From Priapulus caudatus (Eukaryota > Priapulida > Priapulimorpha > Priapulimorphida > Priapulidae), in NCBI RefSeq assembly GCF_000485595.1, contig NW_014577279.1, forward strand, positions 357,808 through 380,815: a stretch of DNA of 23,008 bases, given 5' to 3'. A model generated the notes under the pieces. The model saw only the letters and a list, made by a program, of their open reading frames with translations, was not told the DNA's origin and did no database searches. Below, piece by piece: positions 20,501 through 23,008 of this stretch. How positions within the stretch are numbered: position 1 is the stretch's first letter; each line of letters opens with the position of its first letter. Made by a program: the position numbers and the translations under genes.

Positions 20501-20785
20501 ATTTAAGGAACGAAATACCAACGCATGGATGAGAAAGAGAGCACACTGCCGAAATTTCATTGTTTATTAATTCATTAATAATAGGCGTATATCTAACTAA
20601 TTTATGATGTCTCTAGAGCCTCTAATTAAGAATTGTTTCCCTTAAAACAGTAATTAAACAACTGGCATGTATGTAACAACACTGTTCTGTTTGCAGCCTG
20701 CTTCCCCAGGATCAGGAAATGGGGAAAAAGTCACAGTCTCGCCACACACGCCCAGTCAACGACTCCTTGCCTCACCAATGTACTC
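2353..20785 (+). CDS. RB1: RB1-type retinoblastoma pocket protein, 18-exon model, both ends open
   Basis: This is the whole gene model; single exons are listed separately. The product is a nuclear repressor that binds E2F/DP factors and LxCxE-motif partners and restrains the G1/S transition until CDKs phosphorylate it (family knowledge). The joined exons give 748 complete codons with matching phases at all 17 junctions. In order I see an N-terminal cyclin-like domain (residues about 15-275 of the partial product), a linker with PPTPVRAALNTLQQL (the TPVR threonine, residue 332, matches human T373), pocket A (about 345-545), a spacer with SP sites (about 546-585), pocket B (about 586-719), and a Ser/Pro-rich C-terminal start (720-748). 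LYYRVMESML, SFPW, ESFIKAE, DRHLDQ and ILQYSTTR are RB1-like rather than p107/p130-like. The human protein has about 928 residues, so the start exon and roughly the last 100 residues are missing from the model. Exon 18 is the least certain part. Confidence 0.93.
2513..3701 (+). other. RB1 intron 1 of model
   Basis: AT-rich intron, 1189 bp, with gtatgt donor and ttatag acceptor. Apart from the hAT-like element I see no gene or RNA in it. Confidence 0.7.
2927..3234. mobile_element. hAT-like short non-autonomous element
   Basis: The left end CCAGTGTTTCCCCTG (2927-2941) is repeated inverted at the right end (3219-3234). CAGTGTTTCCC ends with a GCCGCC-rich interior resemble widespread animal hAT repeats. 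No clear 8-bp target duplication is visible, so the copy is probably old. It lies in RB1 intron 1. Confidence 0.6.
3702..3757 (+). CDS. RB1: RB1 exon 2 (56-bp small exon)
   Basis: A 56-bp exon with acceptor ttatag before 3702 and donor gtattt at 3758. It encodes VNPPEWYICVIYIASLDI plus two bases of an Arg codon. This matches human KKKELWGICIFIAAVDL. Its phase (0 in, 2 out) is exactly what is needed to join exon 1 to exon 3, which otherwise do not fit in frame. Confidence 0.85.
3811..4692. repeat. GTCC-repeat-containing interspersed element
   Basis: It begins TTTAGCTCATCTGACATAG and ends near CTCAGATGAGC (4660-4671), so GCTCATCTGA is inverted at the two ends. Inside are a (GTCC)n run at about 3859-3887, repeated ggtcaaaggtcaa segments, and a C-rich tract. 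The start can also fold on itself (CATCTGAC-ATA-GTCAGATG, 3818-3836). Similar repeats are common in marine invertebrate genomes; I recall this in general and have not checked it. It lies in RB1 intron 2. Confidence 0.6.
4436..4532. repeat. C-rich tract
   Basis: About 95 bases almost purely C and T with many CCC to CCCCCC runs. It could form G-quadruplex or i-motif structures on the respective strands. It is part of the larger repeat in RB1 intron 2. Confidence 0.8.
4900..4955. repeat. TG/CGTG microsatellite
   Basis: Imperfect tgtg and gcgtgcgtgcgtg repeats about 50-100 bp upstream of RB1 exon 3, within intron 2. The open frames across it are low-complexity artefacts. Confidence 0.8.
5008..5103 (+). 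CDS. RB1: RB1 exon 3
   Basis: Acceptor atgcag before 5008 and donor gtaagt at 5104. It encodes 31 full residues ending MTVSQLISAAHV, plus two bases of a Thr codon. This segment corresponds to human MSFTFTELQKNIEIS in the N-terminal cyclin fold. Phase 2 in, phase 2 out. Confidence 0.85.
5104..5495 (+). other. RB1 intron 3
   Basis: 392 bp, AT-rich. I see nothing in it beyond splice sites. Confidence 0.75.
5496..5627 (+). CDS. RB1: RB1 exon 4
   Basis: Acceptor ttgcag before 5496 and donor gtaact at 5628. It encodes MLTFFKKMRIVREL and ends with YCVTSCLFYKFER. These match human VHKFFNLLKEID and YDVLFALFSKLER. Phase 2 in, phase 2 out. Confidence 0.9.
5869..5919 (+). CDS. RB1: RB1 exon 5 (51-bp small exon)
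   Basis: Acceptor tggcag before 5869 and donor gtgagt at 5920. It encodes LFPDLFREEHSAFLIS after the split Arg and before a split Gly. Similarity to human RB1 is weak here, since this is a variable loop of the N-terminal domain. The phases (2 in, 2 out) and the splice borders support it. Confidence 0.8.
6095..6177 (+). CDS. RB1: RB1 exon 6
   Basis: Acceptor ttgcag before 6095 and donor gtaaat at 6178. It ends with VKQWIWTLFLLAK, matching human LKVSWITFLLAK. Phase 2 in, phase 1 out. Confidence 0.9.
6178..7020 (+). other. RB1 introns 6 and 7
   Basis: Two AT-rich introns (6178-6551 and 6663-7020) around exon 7. The second ends with a CG-alternating stretch (acgcgcgcgcgtg, 6994-7006) close to the exon 8 acceptor. 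I see no gene or repeat family. Confidence 0.7.
6552..6662 (+). CDS. RB1: RB1 exon 7
   Basis: Acceptor ttctag before 6552 and donor gtaaaa at 6663. It encodes HELITAFHLLLCACDHVI, matching human DDLVISFQLMLCVLDYFI. Phase 1 in, phase 1 out. Confidence 0.9.
7021..7169 (+). CDS. RB1: RB1 exon 8
   Basis: Acceptor ctttag ending at 7020 and donor gtaagc at 7170. It encodes TILEILAGQTNTTLEEILRV followed by HVTYWQPFV, matching human [20 protein letters not shown]. The long TPRR-containing insert found in human RB1 just before this segment is absent. Base composition turns GC-rich from this exon on. Phase 1 in, phase 0 out. Confidence 0.9.
7170..7776 (+). other. RB1 intron 8
   Basis: 607 bp. It carries a 71-bp segment (7587-7657) that recurs in intron 10 and a TATG-rich stretch just before the exon 9 acceptor. 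No gene is recognised. Confidence 0.65.
7587..7657 (+). repeat. Dispersed repeat copy A (pair with 9225-9295)
   Basis: gtagacgcacaaacagggtt through ccaggagtaggta. It aligns without obvious gaps to 9225-9295, in the same orientation. Confidence 0.7.
7777..8031 (+). CDS. RB1: RB1 exon 9 (interdomain linker, start of pocket A)
   Basis: Acceptor ttgcag before 7777 and donor gtgagc at 8032; 85 codons, phase 0 at both ends. It carries LYQKHYRRHGDFEETQFLEH (human [23 protein letters not shown]), then a Pro/Ala-rich linker with two SP sites, then TPVRAALNTLQQL. In human RB1 the TPVR threonine (T373) is a CDK site whose phosphorylation docks the N-terminal domain on the pocket (established knowledge). 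The end, PSEQLLAFFR, starts pocket A. Confidence 0.93.
8117..8200. repeat. Minisatellite, 22-bp unit
   Basis: gaatttgcgggcggcacgga is repeated about three to four times (unit 22 bp) in RB1 intron 9, just past the exon 9 donor. It is GC-rich. Open frames through it are not genes. Confidence 0.75.
8499..8626. repeat. Minisatellite, about 40-bp unit
   Basis: Segments starting tctac at 8501, 8541, 8580 and 8619 are related copies (unit 39-40 bp, core tctacaatatcatgatgtaa). They lie in RB1 intron 9, close to the exon 10 acceptor. Confidence 0.75.
8684..8875 (+). CDS. RB1: RB1 exon 10 (pocket A)
   Basis: Acceptor ctcgcag before 8684 and donor gtgagc at 8876; 64 codons, phase 0 at both ends. It starts NCSIDTGELIQCRARQM and ends RYTVASSLYYRVMESMLRT, close to human NCTVNPKESILKRVKDI and RYKLGVRLYYRVMESMLKS. 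Confidence 0.95.
9225..9295 (+). repeat. Dispersed repeat copy B (pair with 7587-7657)
   Basis: gtagacatacaaacagagct through gaggagtaggtga, in RB1 intron 10 and ending 23 bp before exon 11. It is the same length as copy A, with scattered substitutions. Confidence 0.7.
9319..9436 (+). CDS. RB1: RB1 exon 11 (pocket A)
   Basis: Acceptor tgtag ending at 9318 and donor gtacgc at 9437. EQERLATSDLTPLLCSDSFH and RSLLACSVEVVLTVYGATS match human [20 protein letters not shown] and MSLLACALEVVMATY. Phase 0 in, phase 1 out. Confidence 0.95.
9437..9937 (+). other. RB1 intron 11
   Basis: 501 bp with gtacgc donor and tcgcag acceptor. I see no gene or clear repeat; the open frames here lack any recognisable protein signature. 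Confidence 0.65.
9938..10083 (+). CDS. RB1: RB1 exon 12 (pocket A)
   Basis: Acceptor tcgcag before 9938 and donor gtatgg at 10084. It carries FSFPWVLDVFDLKPFHFVKV and LESFIKAEPKLTSDVVK, very close to human [20 protein letters not shown]. Phase 1 in, phase 0 out. The last bases and donor are copied several times downstream as a 53-bp tandem repeat. Confidence 0.95.
10062..10980 (+). repeat. 53-bp tandem repeat of the exon 12 / intron 12 junction, interrupted by a transposon
   Basis: The end of exon 12 plus its donor (gtcgtcaag|gtatgg at 10084) recurs at 10137, 10190, 10243 and 10957. The first three steps are exactly 53 bp. Copies 2 and 3 have the donor GT changed to AT; copies 4 and 5 keep gtatgg. 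The last step is 714 bp, which equals 53 plus 661, the inserted element with its 4-bp duplication. Confidence 0.88.
10259..10915. mobile_element. TTAA-flanked inverted-repeat element (piggyBac-type target site)
   Basis: A 657-bp non-coding element with terminal inverted repeats of about 120 bp (10259-10385 and 10796-10915). The right end inverted reads AGGGTCCATTGATTATGCAA; the left end has an 8-bp insertion after AGG. TTAA stands at both borders (10255-10258 and 10916-10919), and the interrupted 53-bp unit contains it once. TTAA duplication is typical of piggyBac elements; no transposase is present to confirm this. Confidence 0.85.
11164..11297 (+). CDS. RB1: RB1 exon 13 (end of pocket A, spacer)
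   Basis: Acceptor ttacag ending at 11163 and donor gtatgt at 11298. HLQNVENSILEQLAWQENSP then VFDLLTHW match human [20 protein letters not shown]. The rest is a short spacer. It ends with two bases of a Leu codon (phase 2). Confidence 0.93.
11298..11672 (+). other. RB1 intron 13
   Basis: 375 bp with gtatgt donor and ttgcag acceptor. I see no gene; there is a short C/A-rich stretch and a run of eight G at 11563-11570. Confidence 0.65.
11673..11841 (+). CDS. RB1: RB1 exon 14 (spacer and start of pocket B)
   Basis: Acceptor ttgcag before 11673. The first part has RSPIR and LSPVSPSRR, which fit CDK target sites. Then SYSLALFLNKVCRLAHSRLQ starts pocket B (human [20 protein letters not shown]), followed by AMCKYLDIPTDV. 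The Cys aligns with human C706. The best end is at 11841 before a GC donor (gcaagt at 11842). A weaker GT donor at 11839 keeps the same phase but loses one Val and fits the family spacing less well. Confidence 0.88.
11842..12399 (+). other. RB1 intron 14, probable GC-AG intron
   Basis: 558 bp. The donor is gcaagt, matching the usual form of functional GC donors, and the acceptor is tttcag. Just inside is a cagtagaagtccacaaatct segment with three related ggac repeats (11864-11921). Confidence 0.7.
11862..11935. mobile_element. Possible pogo/Tigger-type terminal fragment
   Basis: cagtagaagtcc is followed by three aatctggac/aatccggac repeats. This resembles the ends of pogo/Tigger-like elements that I recall (cagt...tccgga patterns). 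No second end was found nearby, so it would be a fragment. Low certainty. Confidence 0.3.
12400..12477 (+). CDS. RB1: RB1 exon 15 (pocket B)
   Basis: Acceptor tttcag ending at 12399 and donor gtgatg at 12478. It is 26 codons long, phase 0 at both ends. VQKIWTCLEHVV and LLRDRHLDQ match human IIWTLFQHTL and LMRDRHLDQ. A second AG at 12404-12405 would remove VQ and is less likely. Confidence 0.93.
12478..12854 (+). other. RB1 intron 15
   Basis: 377 bp with gtgatg donor and tttcag acceptor. I see no gene or repeat family in it. Confidence 0.65.
12855..12962 (+). CDS. RB1: RB1 exon 16 (pocket B)
   Basis: Acceptor tttcag ending at 12854 and donor gtgagt at 12963; 36 codons, phase 0 at both ends. 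MMMCSVYAICKVLCEREVKF and KTIVSAYGRMPHTSQ match human IMMCSMYGICKVKNIDLKF and KIIVTAYKDLPHAVQ. Confidence 0.95.
13163..13282 (+). CDS. RB1: RB1 exon 17 (end of pocket B)
   Basis: Acceptor gtgtag ending at 13162 and donor gtacgt at 13283; 40 codons, phase 0 at both ends. VYRKVVI and SIITFYNTIFMQAMKNHILQ then YSTTR match human [26 protein letters not shown] and YASTR. The loop between these blocks is short, as in RB1, while p107 and p130 carry a long insert there. Confidence 0.95.
13555..14266. mobile_element. Harbinger-like MITE with TAA target duplications
   Basis: The left end AGGCCCGCTTATGTCGGCC is matched inverted at 14248-14266. TAA stands at both borders (13552-13554 and 14267-14269). 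A 3-bp TWA duplication is typical of PIF/Harbinger elements. The 712-bp interior has subterminal gtcgccgac motifs on both sides. It contains two short ATG frames (from 13829 and from 13921) but no transposase. Confidence 0.82.
14270..15270. other. AT-rich intronic stretch, nothing recognised
   Basis: About 1 kb between the Harbinger-like element and the TA microsatellite. I see no open frame with a known signature, no inverted repeat and no RNA gene. Confidence 0.6.
15284..15346. repeat. TA-rich microsatellite
   Basis: Alternating atat/tatg with atatatatatat, between 15284 and about 15346, followed by acgcgcatac. The overlapping open frames rich in Ile and Tyr are artefacts of it. Confidence 0.85.
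15735..15866 (-). repeat. Dispersed repeat, inverted relative of 419-490
   Basis: Read on the minus strand, 15866-15800 gives gggtaaaaaattcacaggag, then cgatgagcgattcgctc and further aatcgctc. This resembles the plus-strand segment at 425-490 (gggaaaaaatacatcggagc, then gacgagcgatttcgctc). It shows one repeat family with two copies in the window. Confidence 0.55.
15995..16175. repeat. 18-bp minisatellite downstream of the MARCHF6 stop
   Basis: Repeats of the form tgcatacctgtac/cctgcacacctggacgtg with an 18-bp base unit. The plus-strand frame through it reads as six-residue HTxTxL repeats, which shows the period. It starts within about 25 bases of the MARCHF6 stop, so it would lie in that gene's 3' UTR. 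Confidence 0.8.
16199..17368 (-). CDS. MARCHF6: MARCHF6 coding exon 2
   Basis: 389 codons plus stop TAG at 16201-16199. The acceptor is ttgcag ending at 17369. It starts VILPALLEQPHTRQWLKNLV (human VVLPALLEQGHTRQWLKGLV) and includes QTPIHFPWQDWALGVLHLKI, the conserved last membrane helices and YLVGQRLVNY. It ends in a Glu-rich tail unlike the human Pro/Ser tail. The exon is strongly GC-rich with GC-ending codons. This is why long open frames appear on the opposite strand and in other frames; those are shadows. Confidence 0.95.
   Translation of the reverse strand, partial: VILPALLEQPHTRQWLKNLVRVWCGGVAGVLNLRSYLLGDLPLADGEDDVVVGNEPVQHVQPAPPPEGLVGLGAEHHAILLGGGPTGFQPYRRPAAFALRIAALLALVSLTLLLGSVACLVAPVWIGRRLMRVWMGSSAIHELYTTACGLYVCWVATRASTLLYGWLPHGRAAIAARVRERAALVVKSLVLTAILLGVVPLLLGCLVEQVVITPIRIPLDQTPIHFPWQDWALGVLHLKIICAATMMGPNWWLKRRLEQAYNDGLRDVRLADVVRRVCAPVVACLGLALALPYVAAHSLVPALGAGDELQRLIARRVYPVCTAALFVIVLLGVQTKQFRRLYEHIKNDKYLVGQRLVNYDRMPAAALARLAPMQQLQEEEEEAQEGRAR
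16199..19102 (-). CDS. MARCHF6: MARCHF6 (TEB4/Doa10-type) ER-membrane E3 ubiquitin ligase, complete, two coding exons
   Basis: The joined product has 889 residues; human MARCHF6 has 910. It is a polytopic ER and inner-nuclear-membrane RING-CH ubiquitin ligase that degrades membrane and soluble substrates in ERAD, such as squalene monooxygenase in mammals (family knowledge). The N-terminal RING-CH has the C4HC3 set C9, C12, C26, C28, H36, C39, C52 and C55. Transmembrane stretches follow at about 86-118 and 147-163, then an acidic Asp/Glu/Ala-rich loop (about 177-225), then the conserved block ending FCPYHVGQF. The TEB4-Doa10 region with EVLRPGVLWFLRNFNDPNFN and many further hydrophobic segments come next. 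The conserved C-terminal element YLVGQRLVNY is at 850-859. The start at 19102 puts MEDSHQDICRVC at the N-terminus, as in human MDTAEEDICRVC. It is nested antisense in an RB1 intron. Confidence 0.96.
17369..17602 (-). other. MARCHF6 intron with triplicated 3' splice-site segment
   Basis: A 234-bp GT-AG intron in phase 0. Its 3' part contains degenerate copies of the acceptor segment. On the plus strand these are 17361-17392 (aggatgacctgcaacgagcg), 17421-17446 (aggatggcctgcactgaacg) and about 17496-17511 (ggaccttcaacgaacg). The middle copy keeps a usable acceptor (minus-strand gtgcag ending at 17429). Confidence 0.75.
17603..19102 (-). CDS. MARCHF6: MARCHF6 coding exon 1
   Basis: 500 codons from ATG at 19102-19100 to the donor CAG|gtggtt (exon ends at 17603), phase 0. 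It holds the RING-CH, the acidic loop and the TEB4-Doa10 core and ends SELSLELLLLQ. On the minus strand the bases just before the ATG read gttcacacag then ccacgcg. This could be the acceptor of a 5' UTR intron (exon from 19109), but I see no matching donor that I would trust. Confidence 0.95.
19103..19659. other. Region upstream of MARCHF6
   Basis: It must hold the MARCHF6 5' UTR and promoter, read right to left. An AT-rich stretch (catataaatatatataaaca near 19159-19178) could be TATA-like, but I cannot call a promoter. A hairpin with stems gtgtttttc/gaaaaacac is at 19301-19320, flanked by further pairing bases. Confidence 0.45.
19660..20071. mobile_element. Inverted-repeat element with internal CAATCTCAAGATTG hairpins
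   Basis: The left arm starts acccaaacttggaat (19660) and contains aaactgcggat and caatctcaagattgggcaaac. The right arm (about 19999-20071) contains the same motifs inverted and ends attccaagtttgtg. Both arms carry self-complementary cores: AATCTCGAGATT on the left and CAATCT-CA-AGATTG on both. It is probably a short non-autonomous transposon; the family is unknown. Confidence 0.65.
20697..20785 (+). CDS. RB1: RB1 exon 18 (C-terminal Ser/Pro-rich region)
   Basis: Acceptor ttgcag before 20697 and donor gtgagt at 20786; phase 0 in, phase 2 out. It encodes PASPGSGNGEKVTVSPHTPS then QRLLASPMY, with SP/TP sites. This is like the human segment after the pocket, PPTLSPIPHIP to IYISPLKS. It lies 7.4 kb past exon 17, beyond the nested MARCHF6 gene. 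The match rests on phase, borders and low-complexity similarity, so it is less certain than the pocket exons. Later exons are not in the window. Confidence 0.72.
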
Positions 20786-20848
20786 GTGAGTATCAGTTAT
20801 ACAGTTACTCACCAACACAAACACACGTGTAAATTCATGCATGCAGTT

Positions 20849-20882
20849 GTACGCACGCACGCACGCACGAACGCTCGCTCAC
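20849..20882. repeat. ACGC microsatellite
   Basis: acgcacgcacgcacgcacga and neighbouring imperfect copies, about 70 bp past RB1 exon 18. Confidence 0.8.
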
Positions 20883-20948
20883 ACAAGTTGGGTCAGTAAT
20901 GCTAGGGTTGAGTTGGCTCATAAAATTCCACTAGTCAGTTCAGCAGAT

Positions 20949-21148
20949 GGGGTCGTTGTCGTATCAGGTACTACAGATATGTACCCGAGGTAGTTTTAGG
21001 TTGTTTAGTATTCTGTTTATATTTTTATATGAGGTATGTTTAGGGTTAGGGTTAGGGTACACTTCTGTAGTACAAATCTGGTACACTTTGTGTATACATA
21101 TATGTACCTCGGATACATATCTGTAGTACCTGATACGACAACGACCCC
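20949..21148. mobile_element. 200-bp foldback element with telomere-like core
   Basis: GGGGTCGTTGTCGTATCAGG and the following bases (20949-20992) return inverted at 21105-21148, giving arms of about 44 bp with one mismatch. Between them lies tagggttagggttagggt (about 21040-21057), three TTAGGG-like units. It has no coding capacity. Confidence 0.85.
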
Positions 21149-21199
21149 TTGAGCGTCAGTTCAGTACATGCCTGAAGTTATCAGTATATCAGTGTGATA

Positions 21200-22090
21200 G
21201 GCTTCATGTTGGAGGGAGTGGAGAGGATAGAAAATGTAGTAGAGGGAGGAGATGGAAGAAAAAGGGAAAAGGTTGAATGGAAAGTAGGTGAATGGGAGTT
21301 GATAGAGGAAGAAGAAAAGGTAGTTGAAGGGATGAGGTAGGTGACCAGGGGGTGGTAGAGGAGGGGAAGAAAGAGGAGTGGGTGGAGCACATAAAGGAAA
21401 AGAAGTAAAAGCACATAAGGAGCTAGAAGAGAGCAATAGGAAGGGTAGGAGGAGAAGAATTAAAAAGTATCAGAGGAAATAGAGGAGAAGGAGGTAAAGT
21501 TGGCAGAAGAGATATAGAGGAGGGGAGGAAATGAAGGTGGCAAAAGAGATAGAGACAGAGAAGAATGTGAATGTAGCAGAAGAGATAGTGGAAGTGAAGG
21601 AAGTGAAGGTGGCAGAGAGAGATAGGAGGGGAGAGGGAAGGTGGCAGGAGAGATAGGAGGGGAGAGTGGCAGTGGCAGCAGCAGAGATAGGAGAGGGGAG
21701 AGTTCGGAGGTTTTTCAGTGTATGAATTGTATACATGTTTTCAGTGTATATTCGGAGGTTTTTCTCCTACCTCATATCTCTTCTGCCACCTTAACTCTCC
21801 CCTCCTATCTCTCCTGCTGCCACCTTCACTCCCCCCTCCTATCTCTTCTGCCACCTTCACTCTCCCCTCCTATCTCTTCTGCCACCTTCACTCTCCCCTC
21901 CTATCTCTTCTACCACCTTCACTCTCCCCTCCTATCTCTACTGCCACCTTAACTCTCCCCTCCTATCTCTTCTGCCACCTTCACTCTCCCCTCCTATCTC
22001 TTCTGTCACCTTAACTGATAACCGGAGGGGAGAGTTAAGGTGACAGAAGAAATAGAGAGGTAGGGGAAGGGGAAGACGTGGAATAAGAAG
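21200..22090. repeat. Polypurine/polypyrimidine inverted repeat with 31-bp minisatellite
   Basis: About 21210-21715 is nearly all purine on the plus strand, 21765-22018 is nearly all pyrimidine, and 22023-22080 is purine again. The pyrimidine part is a 31-bp tandem repeat (core ctcctatctcttctgccacc; steps 34, 31, 31 bp from 21804). The purine flanks carry its inverse (ggtggcaggagagataggag). Long open frames here are low-complexity artefacts. Confidence 0.85.
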
Positions 22091-23008
22091 AAGATCAAGA
22101 GCCATTTGCATACGTGTGGTGTAGCTAGTTCTAGTAGCTGTGTGGTAAACACATCTGATGTTATGATAAATTATATCTGAACATAAACTGTAAGTTAGAA
22201 AGGTTGTGAAACGTGTGTGTACGATCTGTTCCCAGTTAGCATGTGTTCTTGTTCAGTCTCACTTTTTCAAACATTAAATAATTGGTTATATTCAACTGTT
22301 GAGGTCACCTGTGAAGTTATACTGTCATAGACTCATAGTTATCACCATAGAGACAAGGTTAAATTCACTAAAACATTAAATATAGACATTTTTCTATGAA
22401 TTAGGCAATCTCTTGTAGCCCCACTGTAATTAGTATACAATAGTGCTGTTGTGATATCATATTTGCATACAGAGATAGCTTTTGTTACGCGAGTGAACGG
22501 TCGAGTGACTTACCATTATGTTCCATAAAGACACTCAGCGTTTGCTAGTTAAACTGTGTTTACTGTTCTGCCGTGCTGAATTGATTACTTGTGAAATATT
22601 AATTATGTGGGCACTCATTGGGGTCACCCAGGTCAGCATAATTAGAGTAACTACTACGGGCCTACATATGGTGTGAATGCATGTACACTGTATTTGCTGT
22701 CACTTCCCATATATTCGATAGCTAAGTTAAAATTTCCATGCAGTATGGCGTGTGAATTTTGCATTTGTCGTGTATGTGTCTAGAAATATCTCGTAATGAA
22801 ATTCTGCATGCTAGCTTATCAATAATTTTTAGCGCGATTGGGGCAGAAAATGCGATGGTAGTTGAAGATTTTTGTAACAATTAGTACTACGGTAGATTTC
22901 TCTCTGTTCCCTTAAATCTAAGCAGCGGTCAGACACTATGTTAAATATCTAATTTAATATCTATGTTAATATTTTATCTATGTAATTCTATTATCTATAT
23001 AATATTAT

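Larger units (their letters stand above)
13283..20696 (+). other. RB1 intron 17, host of MARCHF6
   Basis: 7414 bp with gtacgt donor and ttgcag acceptor. It holds a Harbinger-like element, AT-rich sequence with no recognised gene (14270-15270), a TA microsatellite, the MARCHF6 gene on the opposite strand, and an inverted-repeat element at 19660-20071. It is far larger than the other RB1 introns seen (about 0.2-1.25 kb). Confidence 0.75.
20786..23008 (+). other. RB1 intron 18 to the window edge; no further exon found
   Basis: I searched this stretch by eye for the RB C-terminal signature (TPRSR and the following LxxFGES-like block) and found none. It holds a GCAC microsatellite, the 200-bp foldback, the purine/pyrimidine repeat block and AT-rich sequence with nothing recognised from about 22100 to the end. 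Confidence 0.55.

Noticed and set aside
2353-20785. p107/p130 (RBL1/RBL2) identity for the pocket protein
   Set aside because: The short spacer, the short loop before FYNTIF, and the TPVR, SFPW and RVMESML blocks fit RB1. The long B-pocket insert and the HWLACALYVACR block of p107/p130 are absent.
21161-22014. Ser/Leu/Pro-rich open frames
   Set aside because: Translations of the purine/pyrimidine tandem repeats.
22451-22557. Possible further RB1 exon after atacag
   Set aside because: The phase fits and the frame is open for about 24 codons, but it reads SDSFCYASERSSDLPLC and shows no RB C-terminal similarity before a stop.

Overview
The window is animal (metazoan) nuclear DNA. Protein-coding sequence is broken by spliceosomal introns with GT-AG borders and one probable GC-AG border. 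The two recognisable genes are animal regulators, and the non-coding DNA is full of short inverted-repeat transposon remnants, minisatellites and microsatellites. A GTCC-rich repeat flanked by GCTCATCTGA-type ends resembles repeats common in marine invertebrates. I cannot name the species. There are no prokaryotic operons, tRNA, rRNA or CRISPR arrays that I could see.

Plus strand, about 2353 to 20785: a retinoblastoma pocket-protein gene of the RB1 type (closer to RB1 than to p107/p130). I resolve 18 coding exons whose phases chain without a break over 748 complete codons. They cover the N-terminal cyclin-like domain, the linker carrying the TPVR phosphosite, pocket A, a short spacer, pocket B, and the start of the Ser/Pro-rich C-terminal region. 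The start codon exon and the last exons are not identified: the first visible exon opens in mid-codon and the last one closes in mid-codon. The C-terminal end must lie beyond the right edge.

Minus strand, 19102 to 16199: a complete MARCHF6 (TEB4/Doa10) ER-membrane E3 ubiquitin ligase of 889 residues in only two coding exons. It lies inside the 7.4 kb RB1 intron between exons 17 and 18, transcribed in the opposite direction. It is very GC-rich compared with the surrounding intron.

The rest is intron or flank. Notable structures are: a 461-bp inverted-repeat element at 616-1076; a hAT-like element at 2927-3234; a GTCC-repeat element at about 3811-4692 with a C-rich tract; a 53-bp tandem repeat that copies the exon 12/intron 12 junction, split by a 657-bp element with TTAA target duplications; a Harbinger-like element with TAA duplications at 13555-14266; an 18-bp minisatellite just past the MARCHF6 stop; a triplicated 3' splice-site region in the MARCHF6 intron; an inverted-repeat element at 19660-20071; a 200-bp foldback with telomere-like repeats at 20949-21148; and a polypurine/polypyrimidine inverted repeat at 21200-22090. 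The two genes are not known to act in one pathway; their link here is positional.
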